A stretch of DNA of 41,542 nucleotides from Candidatus Accumulibacter propinquus (GTDB lineage: Bacteria; Pseudomonadota; Gammaproteobacteria; Burkholderiales; Rhodocyclaceae), in contig JADKBU010000034.1 in NCBI GenBank assembly GCA_016714935.1, positions 1-41,542 of the forward strand, in the 5' to 3' direction. The notes under the pieces were generated by a model that had not been told where the DNA came from, ran no database searches, and worked only from the letters and a program-made list of their open reading frames with translations. Shown here one piece after another: positions 33,217 to 41,525 of this stretch; position 1 is the stretch's first letter; each line of letters opens with the position of its first letter. The position numbers were made by a program, and so were the translations under genes.

Positions 33217-34020
33217 GTGACCGACAAGGGGCAATTCAGGGTTCTCGACGAACCGTTCTACCAGCCACAAGGCAACGAGGTGGCGCTCTACGAAGCGGCC
33301 TATGCGGCGCGTCTGCCGGTGATGGTCAAGGGGCCGACAGGTTGCGGCAAATCGCGTTTCATCGAATACATGGCCTGGCGGCTGGGCAAGCCCTTGATCA
33401 CCATCGCCTGCAACGAAGACATGACCGCCTCCGATCTGGTCGGGCGCTACCTGCTGGAAGCCAACGGCACGCGCTGGCTCGACGGTCCGCTGACCACCGC
33501 TGCCCGCATCGGTGCCATCTGTTACCTCGATGAAATTGTCGAGGCGCGTCAGGACACCACGGTCGTCATCCATCCGCTGACCGACCATCGGCGCACGCTG
33601 CCGCTCGACAAGAAGGGAGAACTGCTGCGCGCTCACCCCGATTTTCAGTTGGCCATTTCGTACAATCCCGGTTACCAAAGCCTGATGAAGGATTTGAAGC
33701 AGTCGACCAAGCAGCGCTTCACCGCCTTCGAGTTCGAATATCCTGCGGCGGCACTGGAGATCGCCATTCTTGCCGGCGAAAGCGGTATCGATACCGTCAC
33801 CGCCGAACAACTGGTGAATGTCGGCGCGGCCGCCCGCCGGCTCAAGGGGCACGGGCTTGACGAGGGCATCTCGACGCGTTTGCTGGTCTATGCCGCGACC
33901 TTGATCCGGGCTGGGGTTTCACCGCGTGAGGCCTGTCGCATGGCCCTGGTGCGGCCAATCACCGACGACCGAGATATTCGCGACACCCTGGATCACGCCA
34001 TCGACGCGATCTTCGCCTAG
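33217..34020 (+). CDS. cbbQ: RuBisCO activase AAA+ subunit CbbQ
   Basis: 267 residues from the GTG at 33217, which has GGAGA 7 nt upstream. A frame to 33169 exists but starts at TTG without a ribosome site. Walker A is GPTGCGKS (39-46), Walker B is AICYLDEI, and the arginine-finger region is near STKQRFTAFEF. It is a MoxR-family AAA+ ATPase that, with CbbO, remodels inhibited RuBisCO active sites to release tight-binding sugar phosphates. It follows cbbM by 88 bp and precedes cbbO by 21 bp. Confidence 0.95.
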   Translation: MTDKGQFRVLDEPFYQPQGNEVALYEAAYAARLPVMVKGPTGCGKSRFIEYMAWRLGKPLITIACNEDMTASDLVGRYLLEANGTRWLDGPLTTAARIGAICYLDEIVEARQDTTVVIHPLTDHRRTLPLDKKGELLRAHPDFQLAISYNPGYQSLMKDLKQSTKQRFTAFEFEYPAAALEIAILAGESGIDTVTAEQLVNVGAAARRLKGHGLDEGISTRLLVYAATLIRAGVSPREACRMALVRPITDDRDIRDTLDHAIDAIFA

Positions 34021-34041
34021 GCCAGGGCGAAGCTCCCAGCC

Positions 34042-36336
34042 ATGCCCGCGAACATCACTGAAAGCAGGGATCCAGCAACCTGGGGTGAGCGCCTGCAAGG
34101 CTATCGCGCGCAACTCGACTGTCGCTTTCCGCAAGTCGCCGAGGTATTCGAGCGATGCCTGATCGATGCGCTTGCCGTGCTCTCGACGGAAGGGGTCAAT
34201 GCCTACATCGACCATGCGCGGGTGCTGAGCCGCATGGGGCGCGGCGTCGAACCGGTGCTGGTGTTTCTCGAGGAGTGGCCGTCGATCGCTGCAATTCTCG
34301 GTGAACAGGCCTTGCCGTCGATTGCCCGGACCATTTTCACGCTTGGCAAATCTCCGAATGCGAAAGCGATTTTCCCCTTTCTGCAGACGCTTGCCGCAGT
34401 CGCGCGGCGTTTGCCGGCAGCGGCACAGATGCAGCACTATCTGGATCTGGCGCTTGATCTCATGCAACGTACCAGCGGGTCGATCCACGGCATTCACCAG
34501 ACCTTCGCCAGCCCGGCGTTGCCCGAGTTCTTCGGCCAGGCACCACGGCTGCTGCATGCACTGAGTATCGCCGGACTGAGCAAGTGGGTTGAATACGGCA
34601 TACGCAATTACCACAACCATCCGGAACGACAGCGCGCCTACTTCAGCCTGCAGTCGCCGGACAGTCGCGCAGTCCTGCAGCGTGAGCGTCACGGCACGCT
34701 GCTGGTCGACCATGAGCGCCAGCTCGATCTTTACCTGCGAGGTCTATGGGGCGATAGCGCCCTCCTGGTGCCCTATGCGACAAACCTGGAGCAATCGCCG
34801 CAATCTGTTCCTTACTACGACGCTTCTGGAATACGCCTGCCGGATGTCTTCGACGATGCGCATGGCGTCTCCGGCATTGACCGCTACCGCGCGCTGCTGG
34901 CGCACATCGCGGGCCATCGGCGCTGGAGCCGCCCGATATTTGCCGACAACTTCAGCCCGATGCAGCGCCTGGCGATCGAGGTCTTCGAGGACAGTCGTAT
35001 CGAAGCGCTGATCCTGCGCGCATATCCCGGCCTGCGTCGCATCTTGCTCGCCCTGCACCCGAAGCCGCTGGAAGGCGCTTGCGACCCGGAAACCAGTTCC
35101 TGCCTTCGCCACCGGCTGACCATGCTGTCGCGCGCTCTGCTCGACGCCGAACATGGCTATCTGGACGTGCCGCTGCTGGAATTCGTGGGTCGCTTCCGGG
35201 AAACGATGTCCCGCGGCGAATCCGGCAGCGAAGAAATGGCTGCCCTCGCGCTGGCCTACGTCGCGCGCACCCGTCGTCAGAGCGACCAACTGGCGAGCGT
35301 GTATTTCGCAGATACCGAACTGGCCTACCGCGACGACAATCGCCACCTGTGGCGATTCCACGAGTTGAGCGACGACGAGGAGATGTTCGATCAGGTGCGC
35401 CCGGCGTCCGCGGGGACCGAACTCGACCGCCTGCCGCCACGCCACTATCCGGAGTGGGATTACCAGACCCAGAGCTACCGGCCCGATTGGGTGAGCCTTT
35501 ACGAATCGCTGCATCCGAGTGGCGACGCCGGTCACATCGACCGCCTGCTGGAAAAACACGCGCCGTTGGCGAGGCGCCTGAAGCGCCTGCTCGATCTCCT
35601 CAGGCCGCAGGAGAGGACTCGCATACGCTACCAGGAAGACGGCAGCGAACTCGATCTCGACATCGCCATTCGTTCGCTGATCGATTTCAAGAGCGGTGCC
35701 AACCCTGAACCGCGAATCAACATGAGCCATCGCACCAACGGTCGCAATCTCGCCGTGCTGTTGCTGCTCGATCTGTCGAAGTCGCTTGCCGAGCGGGTCG
35801 AGGTCGGAAACGGTGTCCCTGGGCAGAGCATTCTCGAACTGAGTCAGGAAGCGGTGTCGTTGCTCGCCTGGTCGATCGAGCAACTCGGCGACCCCTTCGC
35901 CATCGCCGGTTTTCATTCCGACACCCGCCACGATGTTCGTTACCTGCACCTCAAGGGCTACAGCGAAAGCTGGGGCGACCTGGTCAAGGCTCGCCTCGCG
36001 GCGATGCAGGCCGGCTATTCGACACGCATGGGAGCGGCCATGCGTCACGCCGCACATTACCTCGCTGCCCGCAAAGCCGAGAAGAAACTGCTGCTGGTCC
36101 TCACCGACGGCCAGCCGGCCGACGTGGATGTGCCGGACGAGCGGCTGCTTATCGAAGACGCTCGTCAAGCGGTCGGAGAACTCGACCAGAAGGGTATCTT
36201 CACCTACTGCATCAGCCTCGACCGCAAAGCCGATGTGTATGTCGGCGATATCTTCGGGCGGCGGTACGCGGTGATCGACAACGTCGAGCGACTGCCGGAG
36301 AGATTGCCGGAGTTGTTCCTGGCCTTGACCAGGTAG
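34042..36336 (+). CDS. cbbO: RuBisCO activase adaptor CbbO (von Willebrand A domain)
   Basis: 764 residues. A long helical N-terminal part contains repeated LxxHxxxxRRW-like segments and the family block MQRLAIEVFEDSRIEALILRAYPGLR. The C-terminal vWA domain, from about residue 570, has a complete MIDAS: D577-x-S579-x-S581 in LLDLSKSL, a threonine in AGYSTRMGAA, and the acidic loop TDGQPAD. CbbO links the CbbQ ring to RuBisCO through this metal site. Close relatives are NorD-type proteins, but the context settles the name. The gene is intact and ends the cbbMQO run. A 7-bp inverted repeat without a T-tract follows (36380-36412). Confidence 0.94.
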   Translation: MPANITESRDPATWGERLQGYRAQLDCRFPQVAEVFERCLIDALAVLSTEGVNAYIDHARVLSRMGRGVEPVLVFLEEWPSIAAILGEQALPSIARTIFTLGKSPNAKAIFPFLQTLAAVARRLPAAAQMQHYLDLALDLMQRTSGSIHGIHQTFASPALPEFFGQAPRLLHALSIAGLSKWVEYGIRNYHNHPERQRAYFSLQSPDSRAVLQRERHGTLLVDHERQLDLYLRGLWGDSALLVPYATNLEQSPQSVPYYDASGIRLPDVFDDAHGVSGIDRYRALLAHIAGHRRWSRPIFADNFSPMQRLAIEVFEDSRIEALILRAYPGLRRILLALHPKPLEGACDPETSSCLRHRLTMLSRALLDAEHGYLDVPLLEFVGRFRETMSRGESGSEEMAALALAYVARTRRQSDQLASVYFADTELAYRDDNRHLWRFHELSDDEEMFDQVRPASAGTELDRLPPRHYPEWDYQTQSYRPDWVSLYESLHPSGDAGHIDRLLEKHAPLARRLKRLLDLLRPQERTRIRYQEDGSELDLDIAIRSLIDFKSGANPEPRINMSHRTNGRNLAVLLLLDLSKSLAERVEVGNGVPGQSILELSQEAVSLLAWSIEQLGDPFAIAGFHSDTRHDVRYLHLKGYSESWGDLVKARLAAMQAGYSTRMGAAMRHAAHYLAARKAEKKLLLVLTDGQPADVDVPDERLLIEDARQAVGELDQKGIFTYCISLDRKADVYVGDIFGRRYAVIDNVERLPERLPELFLALTR

Positions 36337-36478
36337 CGCGGAAGCTTGCAAGAGACCCCGCGCCGCCATCGGCGTCGTTGGCCGGCGGCCGACAATCGCC
36401 AGTTTGCCGGCCGGGGATCACTTTTGCATACGCGCTCAAAATTTGGCCGACGCAGTCCCCAGGCCGCACCACTCTGAC

Positions 36479-37288
36479 TCAGGCTGCCTTGCGCCACCGC
36501 GAAATGCCGCCGACGAGGCCGAGGGCGCCGAGCAGCAGCGAAGGTGTGGATGGCTCGGGGATCGCCGTGATTTCCAGGAAGGGACGCAGCGCCGCATTGG
36601 ACGAGGCGGAAGACGCGTACAGCGAAGCGATCGGTTTGCCGGAGTCGGCAATGGCTATGTCCGGCTGCAACAGTTCGAAACCGAAGTTCGTGGATGGGTC
36701 CGTAAGCCAGTCCTGAACCAGCGCGGTAACATCGAACGACACCCATTGATTAACGCCGCTTTGCACGGTCGAGGTGAACGTCCCGGCGACGGCAGGCTGC
36801 GTCTCCCAGGTAACGGCAGTCTCGCTCCAGGCTTCGGTTACGCGATGCAACTCGGTGGAGATTGGTTTGGCTGCTGTCGGGTCGGCGAACGGCGGCAGAC
36901 CGGGGAGGGCGAAGAGGTTGACCGTCGCGTTCCGGACCCGGTCGGCCGTGAGTGCCAGCGCTCCGAGTTCGAAACGCAACAGCGATCTGGTGTCATGTGC
37001 GCGCGTCTCACCCAGGGCGCCGATCTGCGGTACGGTGTTGCTGCTGCCCAGGAAATTCCCGAAGGGTACGGCGGGTAGGGGGCTCAGCGCGTTCAGCGTC
37101 TGGCTGTCGAGGTTGGTCACGCGCGCGGCGGTGGCGATACGGAATGCGCCGGGAACACCGAATTCATAGACAAAGACATCCTCGCTCGTCGCTTCGTCGG
37201 GCTGCAGGATGGTTGCGCCGTGCGCAGCGCCCGCCAGTACGCCAGCAAGTACGAGAGAGAGTGCCGTGGAAGGAAAAGTGTGTCGCAT
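36479..37288 (-). CDS. DNRLRE-type PEP-CTERM exported protein
   Basis: 269 residues from the ATG at 37288, which has GGAGG 6 nt upstream. The frame extends to 37429 but without a good start. The signal peptide ends at about AGAAHGA. The body is a DNRLRE-like beta domain: RSLLRFELGAL, ATVNLFAL, TELHRVTEAWSETAVTWETQP, NQWVSFDVTALVQDWLTDPSTNFGFELL. This domain type is found in secreted and wall-linked proteins. The tail IPEPSTPSLLLGALGLVGGI with RWRKAA is a PEP-CTERM signal. It is convergent with cbbO. A 9-bp GC-rich palindrome lies in its leader. Confidence 0.9.
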   Translation of the reverse strand: MRHTFPSTALSLVLAGVLAGAAHGATILQPDEATSEDVFVYEFGVPGAFRIATAARVTNLDSQTLNALSPLPAVPFGNFLGSSNTVPQIGALGETRAHDTRSLLRFELGALALTADRVRNATVNLFALPGLPPFADPTAAKPISTELHRVTEAWSETAVTWETQPAVAGTFTSTVQSGVNQWVSFDVTALVQDWLTDPSTNFGFELLQPDIAIADSGKPIASLYASSASSNAALRPFLEITAIPEPSTPSLLLGALGLVGGISRWRKAA

Positions 37289-37812
37289 GTAATGCCTCCA
37301 ATAGTCAGGTTGGCCGCAGGCGCGCACGCTACGCGCCTGCCCCTCCCTCATACGGGAGAAATCCGGCAACGGATGCAGTTGACGCTGGCGAAGTGTCCGA
37401 CCGCAGCTTCTGCCGGCGGCCCGGATCAAGCCCGGAAGTCAATAAAACAGTTGATTACCATATGGCTGAGATGAGAAGCTGGAACTGATGCACTCGGATT
37501 GTTCGCCAGCTTCTGCCGGAGCGGTATCACTGCGACGCAAGCCGTGGCGGGAGTGGGCGGACGATTCCTCGGTGATCGATGTCGCTGCCGTCAAGGCCAT
37601 GTTCAGGGAGCATTGATCCGACCGGCCAGCGACAGATATCAACGATCGGCCACTGCTGCGGATCGTGCTGTCAGATGAAGGAGTGATGGCACTGAAATGC
37701 TTCTCGGCGGATGACCGCATCTGTAGGGGCGCGAGCCAACTGGCGGGCGCGGTACAGGCCGGCTGGACCGTGAACATTGCAAGTGGGTCAGTATGTACTG
37801 GAGGGCAAGAAC
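37289..37812. other. 524-bp gap between divergent PEP-CTERM and protease genes
   Basis: No convincing gene. A 42-codon plus-strand ORF (ATG at 37488, ending KAMFREH) has no ribosome site or family. GTCGGA on the minus strand (37401-37396) resembles the box upstream of the 22365 gene. A weak -24/-12-like match (AGGCGCG, then GTGC, 37338-37324 minus) overlaps the leader palindrome. The AT-rich stretch 37440-37470 could be a promoter. Confidence 0.4.
37316..37340. promoter_or_regulatory. Leader palindrome of the DNRLRE PEP-CTERM gene
   Basis: GCAGGCGCG (37316-37324) and CGCGCCTGC (37332-37340) form a perfect 9-bp stem with a 7-nt loop, 28-52 bp upstream of the ATG. It could be a leader hairpin or an operator. 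No T-tract follows on the minus strand. Confidence 0.4.
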
Positions 37813-38730
37813 ATGTCAGATGCAAATCAAACGCTGGGTATGGGCTGGCTGCCGGACTATCCGAGTTTGCGCGACCATACGGTGAACCATGATGTGGTGT
37901 CGGCAAGACTCAAGGAACTGGGGCAGACGCAGTCCATCAAGAGCCTGCTGGCGAGCGTAAATCCTGTGGCTGTGCCGGCAAAGTTGCCGACGACCGCGGA
38001 TTTGCGCGACTGGTGTCCGCCGATCGAGAACCAGGGCACCCTGGGTTCGTGCACCGCGAATGCAGGCGTGGCGATGATCGAATACTACGAGCGACGGGCA
38101 TTTGGCAAACACATCGACGCTTCACGCCTGTTCCTGTACAAAACGACGAGAAACCTGCTCAAATGGACCGGCGACACCGGCGCGTTCCTGCGCAGCACCA
38201 TGGAGGCCATGGTGCTGTTCGGCGTCCCACCCGAAGAATACTGGCCCTACAGCACGGCAGCCACAGCTTTCGACAAAGAGCCATCGGCGTTCTGTTACGC
38301 CTTCGGGCAGAACTACCAGGCCATCAACTACTATCGTCTCGATCCTCCGGGAACATCGTGTGCGCTGCTGCTTGATCGTATCAAGTCCAACCTGGTTGCG
38401 GGGTTGCCGTCAATGTTCGGGTTTACGGTGTACAACTCGTACGGCCAGGCCAGCACCACCGGTAAATTTCCCTATCCGACGGCCGGCGAAAAGATCATTG
38501 GCGGGCATGCGATCGTCGCTGTCGGCTACGATGACAACATGAAGATCAAGAATGCCAACCCCGGAGCCGCCGAAACCAAAGGGGCCTTGCTGATCAGGAA
38601 TTCCTGGGGAACAGGATGGGGGGCGGCCGGCTATGGCTGGCTGCCCTATGCCTACGTTCTCAACGGACTGGCGGTCGACTGGTGGGCGCTGATCAAACAG
38701 TCATGGGTCGATACGGGGAACTTTGGCTGA
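37813..38730 (+). CDS. Papain-like (C1 family) cysteine peptidase
   Basis: 305 residues from the ATG at 37813. The papain set is complete: oxyanion Q74 and catalytic C80 in ENQGTLGSCTAN, H232 in GGHAIVAVGYDD, N263 in RNSWGTGWG. The N-terminal 60 residues (GWLPDYPSLRDHTVN...) are a short pro-like segment typical of bacterial C1 peptidases found with PxLRD motifs. No signal peptide is evident, so it may be cytoplasmic or use another export route. The substrate is unknown. It lies alone, next to the tRNA-Cys fragment that marks an integrated element, on the chromosomal side of that boundary. Confidence 0.9.
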   Translation: MSDANQTLGMGWLPDYPSLRDHTVNHDVVSARLKELGQTQSIKSLLASVNPVAVPAKLPTTADLRDWCPPIENQGTLGSCTANAGVAMIEYYERRAFGKHIDASRLFLYKTTRNLLKWTGDTGAFLRSTMEAMVLFGVPPEEYWPYSTAATAFDKEPSAFCYAFGQNYQAINYYRLDPPGTSCALLLDRIKSNLVAGLPSMFGFTVYNSYGQASTTGKFPYPTAGEKIIGGHAIVAVGYDDNMKIKNANPGAAETKGALLIRNSWGTGWGAAGYGWLPYAYVLNGLAVDWWALIKQSWVDTGNFG

Positions 38731-38852
38731 GGCCTTTTTGGCTGGGGCCTTTCGCAGCGTTCCTTCACCGCCTTGTGTACCGGGTTGCGAGTGCACGCCA
38801 AGGGTTTCTGACAGTGAGGCGATTTTCTCGTTGCGGTCAGTCTTGGTATTCC

Positions 38853-38900
38853 TGGAGGCGCGAGCGGGAGTCGAACCCACCTACACGGATTTGCAATCCG
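38853..38900 (-). repeat. 3' fragment of tRNA-Cys(GCA), att site of an integrative element
   Basis: Read on the minus strand: CGGATTGCAAATCCG (anticodon arm with GCA), a short variable region, a good 5-bp T arm with TTCGACT, the 3' acceptor strand TCGCGCC, discriminator T and CCA at 38855-38853. The 5' half is missing: GGCGCGA, which should pair with the acceptor strand, is absent upstream. The match stops at tRNA position 28, where the first anticodon-stem pair is already wrong (C against T). This is the usual footprint left by integration into a tRNA gene. The intact tRNA-Cys should lie at the far, right-hand end of the element. Confidence 0.85.
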
Positions 38901-38989
38901 GAAGTTACGGCATTTCTTGGCGTTGATCGGGGTGCGAGGTAGGCTGTAAAACACAGTAAAAACAAAGAGCTTACGTATATAGGCGTTGC

Positions 38990-39017
38990 TTGACGTTGAG
39001 GCGGATTGCGGTAAAAT
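38990..39017 (+). promoter_or_regulatory. Sigma70 promoter of the integrase
   Basis: TTGACG (38990-38995), 16-bp spacer, TAAAAT (39012-39017). Transcription should start near 39024, about 50 bp before the integrase ATG. Confidence 0.65.
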
Positions 39018-39054
39018 GGCTACATGGTGGCTACACGGAATCCCCATGTAGCCA
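39017..39054. promoter_or_regulatory. Operator-like inverted repeat over the integrase start site
   Basis: TGGCTACATGG (39017-39027) and CCATGTAGCCA (39044-39054) form a perfect 11-bp inverted repeat. A further TGGCTACA copy (39028-39035) lies directly between them. The array overlaps the -10 end and the expected start point, so self-repression by the integrase or another element protein is likely. Confidence 0.55.
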
Positions 39055-39072
39055 AACCGGAGCCGCCGATTC

Positions 39073-40404
39073 ATGACCGCGAACAGCCTGACCCCTGACC
39101 GAATCCGCCGCCTGACCCTGCCCGCTGGTGTGGCGCAAGACTTCACTTGGGACACCGACGCACCGCGCCTCGCCGTGCGTGTGACTGCTGGTGCCAAGGC
39201 GTTTATCTTCGAGGCCAAGCTGAACCGGCAAACTGTACGTGTGACCATCGGCGATGTTCGAGCATGGACACTCGCCGCCGCCCGCGACGAAGCCCGCCGG
39301 CTGCAAACGATGATTGACCAAGGCACCGACCCGCGCCAAGAGAAGCGCGAACGCATCGCCGAAGCCGAGGCCAAACGTGTCGAAGATGAAGCGAAGCGCG
39401 AAGAGGCGAAGCGTGTCGCAGCACCGGCACTCGACGCATGGCAAGCCTACCTTGTGGCACGTACGCCGAAATGGGGCGCACGCTCGCTGCTTGACCATCA
39501 GAACGTCTCTGACGCTGGCGGCAAACCAAAAGCGCGTGCGCGTCACCAAGGAGAGGGCGAAACAACACTGCCGGGCATCCTGCGCCCGCTGCTGGAGCTT
39601 CCTCTCGAACGGATAACCGCCGACCGTGTGTGCGCATGGCTGAAAGACGAAACCGACCGCCGCCCGACTCAAGCAAGCCTTGCTTTCCGCCTGCTGCGTG
39701 GCTTCCTGAACTGGTGTTCGGTTCGGGACGAGTACAAGGCGCAGGTACACACCGACGCGTGCGCCAGCAAGGCAAAAGACGAGCTACCGAAGCAAGGCGT
39801 CAAGGACGATTGCCTACAGCGGGAACAACTGCCGCTATGGTTCGCGCACGTTCGCCAGATCGGCAACCCCGTTGTTGCTGCGTATCTGCAAGCTCTGCTG
39901 CTGACCGGAGCGCGCCGGGAAGAACTGGCCGGGCTGACGTGGGAAGATTTGGACTTTCAGTGGAAGTCGATGACCATCAAGGACAAGGTAGAAGGCGAGC
40001 GCGTCATTCCGCTAACGCCCTACGTCGCGTCGTTGCTGGCCGCCCTGCCCCGCCGCAATCAATGGGTGTTCGCAAGTCCTCGACTCGACGATTGCGCGAT
40101 ACAAGACAAGCGAACGATGCACGTCAAGGCACTGGCCGCTGCTGGCCTGCCGGCGCTGACGCTGCACGGCCTGCGTCGTTCGTTTGGTACATTGGCGGAG
40201 TGGACAGAAGTCCCGGCTGGAGTCTCTGCGCAAATCATGGGCCACAAGCCGAGCGCGATTGCCGAGAAGCATTACCGCCGCCGCCCGCTCGATCTGCTGC
40301 GCATGTGGCACACCAAGATTGAAGGCTGGATTCTCAACGAGGCAGGTATCGAGCAGCCTGCCGAGGATCGGGGGCACGGCCTGCGAGTTGTCAGTGCTGT
40401 CTGA
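39073..40404 (+). CDS. int: Tyrosine integrase of the tRNA-Cys element
   Basis: 443 residues. The N-terminal arm-binding domain (about 1-90) has RLAVRVTAGAKAFIFEAKLN and RVTIGDVRAWTLAAARDEARRL, followed by a charged coiled coil (95-118) and a SAM-like core-binding domain. The catalytic domain has R281 (TGARREEL), H365-x-x-R368 (HGLRRSFG), H391 (MGHKPSAIAEKHY) and nucleophile Y401. All catalytic residues are present. It should insert and excise the element at the tRNA-Cys site 170 bp upstream. It is the P4-like type usual for genomic islands, not a phage lambda-type enzyme. Confidence 0.93.
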   Translation: MTANSLTPDRIRRLTLPAGVAQDFTWDTDAPRLAVRVTAGAKAFIFEAKLNRQTVRVTIGDVRAWTLAAARDEARRLQTMIDQGTDPRQEKRERIAEAEAKRVEDEAKREEAKRVAAPALDAWQAYLVARTPKWGARSLLDHQNVSDAGGKPKARARHQGEGETTLPGILRPLLELPLERITADRVCAWLKDETDRRPTQASLAFRLLRGFLNWCSVRDEYKAQVHTDACASKAKDELPKQGVKDDCLQREQLPLWFAHVRQIGNPVVAAYLQALLLTGARREELAGLTWEDLDFQWKSMTIKDKVEGERVIPLTPYVASLLAALPRRNQWVFASPRLDDCAIQDKRTMHVKALAAAGLPALTLHGLRRSFGTLAEWTEVPAGVSAQIMGHKPSAIAEKHYRRRPLDLLRMWHTKIEGWILNEAGIEQPAEDRGHGLRVVSAV

Positions 40405-40469
40405 CAGGTCAAGCAAGGAAGATGAACTTACGTTGAACTATCACCCTCTGAGACATACAATGTATTGCC

Positions 40470-40787
40470 ATGAGCAAGATTTCCTGCATCAAGCCAACCG
40501 ATAGGCAGGCTATCGAGTGGGTCAAGGAGGCTGGCAGCCAAAAGCGCCGCCTTGTTTTCACTGACCATGCGGAGTTGCGAATGAAAGAGCGCCGCATTGG
40601 CCGCCGCCAAGTGCTGCAGACCTTGCAGAATGGCCATATCAGCGAACCTCTGCACCAAGACATCAGGGGCGATTGGCGGTGCAACGTGAGCTGGTTCTAT
40701 GCAGGGGTTCGCCTCACTGTGGGCGTAGTTTTCAAGCTGTCCGACAAGGGCGAGTGGGTGGTCATCGCGACGGTATTCGAGGGATGA
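40470..40787 (+). CDS. DUF4258 protein, probable toxin
   Basis: 105 residues: RRLVFTDHAELRMKERRIGRRQVLQTLQNGHI, then DWRCNVSWFYAGVRLTVGVVF and WVVIATVFEG. The H-A-x-x-R-M-x-x-R-x-I block is the DUF4258 signature, a small RelE-like fold found with antitoxin genes. The stop is followed after one base by the ATG of an XRE-type regulator (TGA-A-ATG), a typical toxin-first operon. Toxicity is inferred from family and layout. Confidence 0.78.
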   Translation: MSKISCIKPTDRQAIEWVKEAGSQKRRLVFTDHAELRMKERRIGRRQVLQTLQNGHISEPLHQDIRGDWRCNVSWFYAGVRLTVGVVFKLSDKGEWVVIATVFEG

Positions 40788-40788
40788 A

Positions 40789-41241
40789 ATGAACCAAATG
40801 CTGAAGTACGAAGACTGCGGCCTGAAGAACATCTGGCTGGCGAACGGTTTCCGTTACGAGGATCTGGATGGAGTTGGCCGCTGCCTGGAAATCGACGACA
40901 TCGACGGCTTGCACCGCGCCATCGGGCACCGCCTTGTGAATTACAAGAAGCGACTGACGGGTGCCGAAATCCGCTTTCTTCGCGTCGAAATGGGAATGTC
41001 TCAGAAGCGCTTGGCCGATAGCCTGGGCGTTGATGAGCAGAGCGTTTCGTTGTGGGAGCGTACCAAGCGCCGGCCGGCAATTGCGGCAGAACGAATGTTG
41101 CGACTGCTGTATCTGGAACGTATGGACGGTACCACCAAGGTTGCTGAACTTATCGCGCAGTGGAATGACACCGATCGCCAAGAGGATGAACTGCGTCGGG
41201 TGTTCGAGGACACTGAGCACGGGTGGCGGCTGGCGGCATGA
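40789..41241 (+). CDS. XRE-family regulator, probable antitoxin
   Basis: 150 residues. An N-terminal segment (MLKYEDCGLKNIWLANGFRYED) is followed by a helix-turn-helix at about 60-110: GAEIRFLRVEMGMSQKRLADSLGVDEQSVSLWERTKRRPAIAAERML. This plan, a short N-terminal module plus C-terminal HTH, is that of MqsA-like antitoxins paired with DUF4258 toxins. There is no CxxC zinc pair in the N-terminal part, unlike true MqsA. It probably binds the operon promoter. The next gene overlaps its stop (ATGA). Confidence 0.8.
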   Translation: MNQMLKYEDCGLKNIWLANGFRYEDLDGVGRCLEIDDIDGLHRAIGHRLVNYKKRLTGAEIRFLRVEMGMSQKRLADSLGVDEQSVSLWERTKRRPAIAAERMLRLLYLERMDGTTKVAELIAQWNDTDRQEDELRRVFEDTEHGWRLAA

Positions 41242-41525
41242 CGGGAATGCACGACCCCGCGCCGCCCGGCGAAGTGCTCGCTGGCTGGCTGGAAGACCTC
41301 GACATGAGCGTGACCGCCTTTGCTGCCCATGTGGGCATCAGTCGCGTCATGCTGTCGCGCATCCTGCACGGACACGCCGCCGTCACCGCCGACATGGACC
41401 TGCGCTTGCATGAAGCCCTGGGCACTTCGCCCGGCTACTGGCTGCGCATGCAGACGCAGCGTGACCTGTGGATGGCCGGCGAGCGTGCCAAGGAACGCCC
41501 CCCGGTGGCCCGAATCGCTGCCTGA
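41238..41525 (+). CDS. higA: HigA-family antitoxin-like regulator
   Basis: 95 residues from the ATG at 41238, which overlaps the preceding stop as ATGA. PPGEVLAGWLEDLDMSVTAFAAHVGISRVMLSRILHGHAAVTADMDLRLHEALGTSPGYWLRMQTQRDLW is the standard HigA helix-turn-helix with its family C-terminal motif. No HigB toxin is next to it in the window; it follows a DUF4258/XRE pair instead. It is either a second antitoxin for that toxin or the start of a further module beyond the window edge, 17 bp away. Confidence 0.85.
   Translation: MTGMHDPAPPGEVLAGWLEDLDMSVTAFAAHVGISRVMLSRILHGHAAVTADMDLRLHEALGTSPGYWLRMQTQRDLWMAGERAKERPPVARIAA

Noticed and set aside
34744..36369. 541-codon minus-strand ORF
   Set aside because: Antisense to cbbO; no domain of its own.
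37324..37338. Sigma54 promoter for the DNRLRE PEP-CTERM gene (minus strand AGGCGCG ... GTGC)
   Set aside because: GG and GC spacing is right, but several consensus bases differ and the match lies inside a GC-rich palindrome, so it may be chance.
37439..37906. 155-codon minus-strand ORF in the gap before the protease
   Set aside because: Serine/proline-rich shadow composition, no ribosome site and overlap with the protease start.
38853..38935. Complete tRNA-Cys gene
   Set aside because: The 5' acceptor strand and D arm are absent and the pairing stops at position 28; only the 3' fragment is present.
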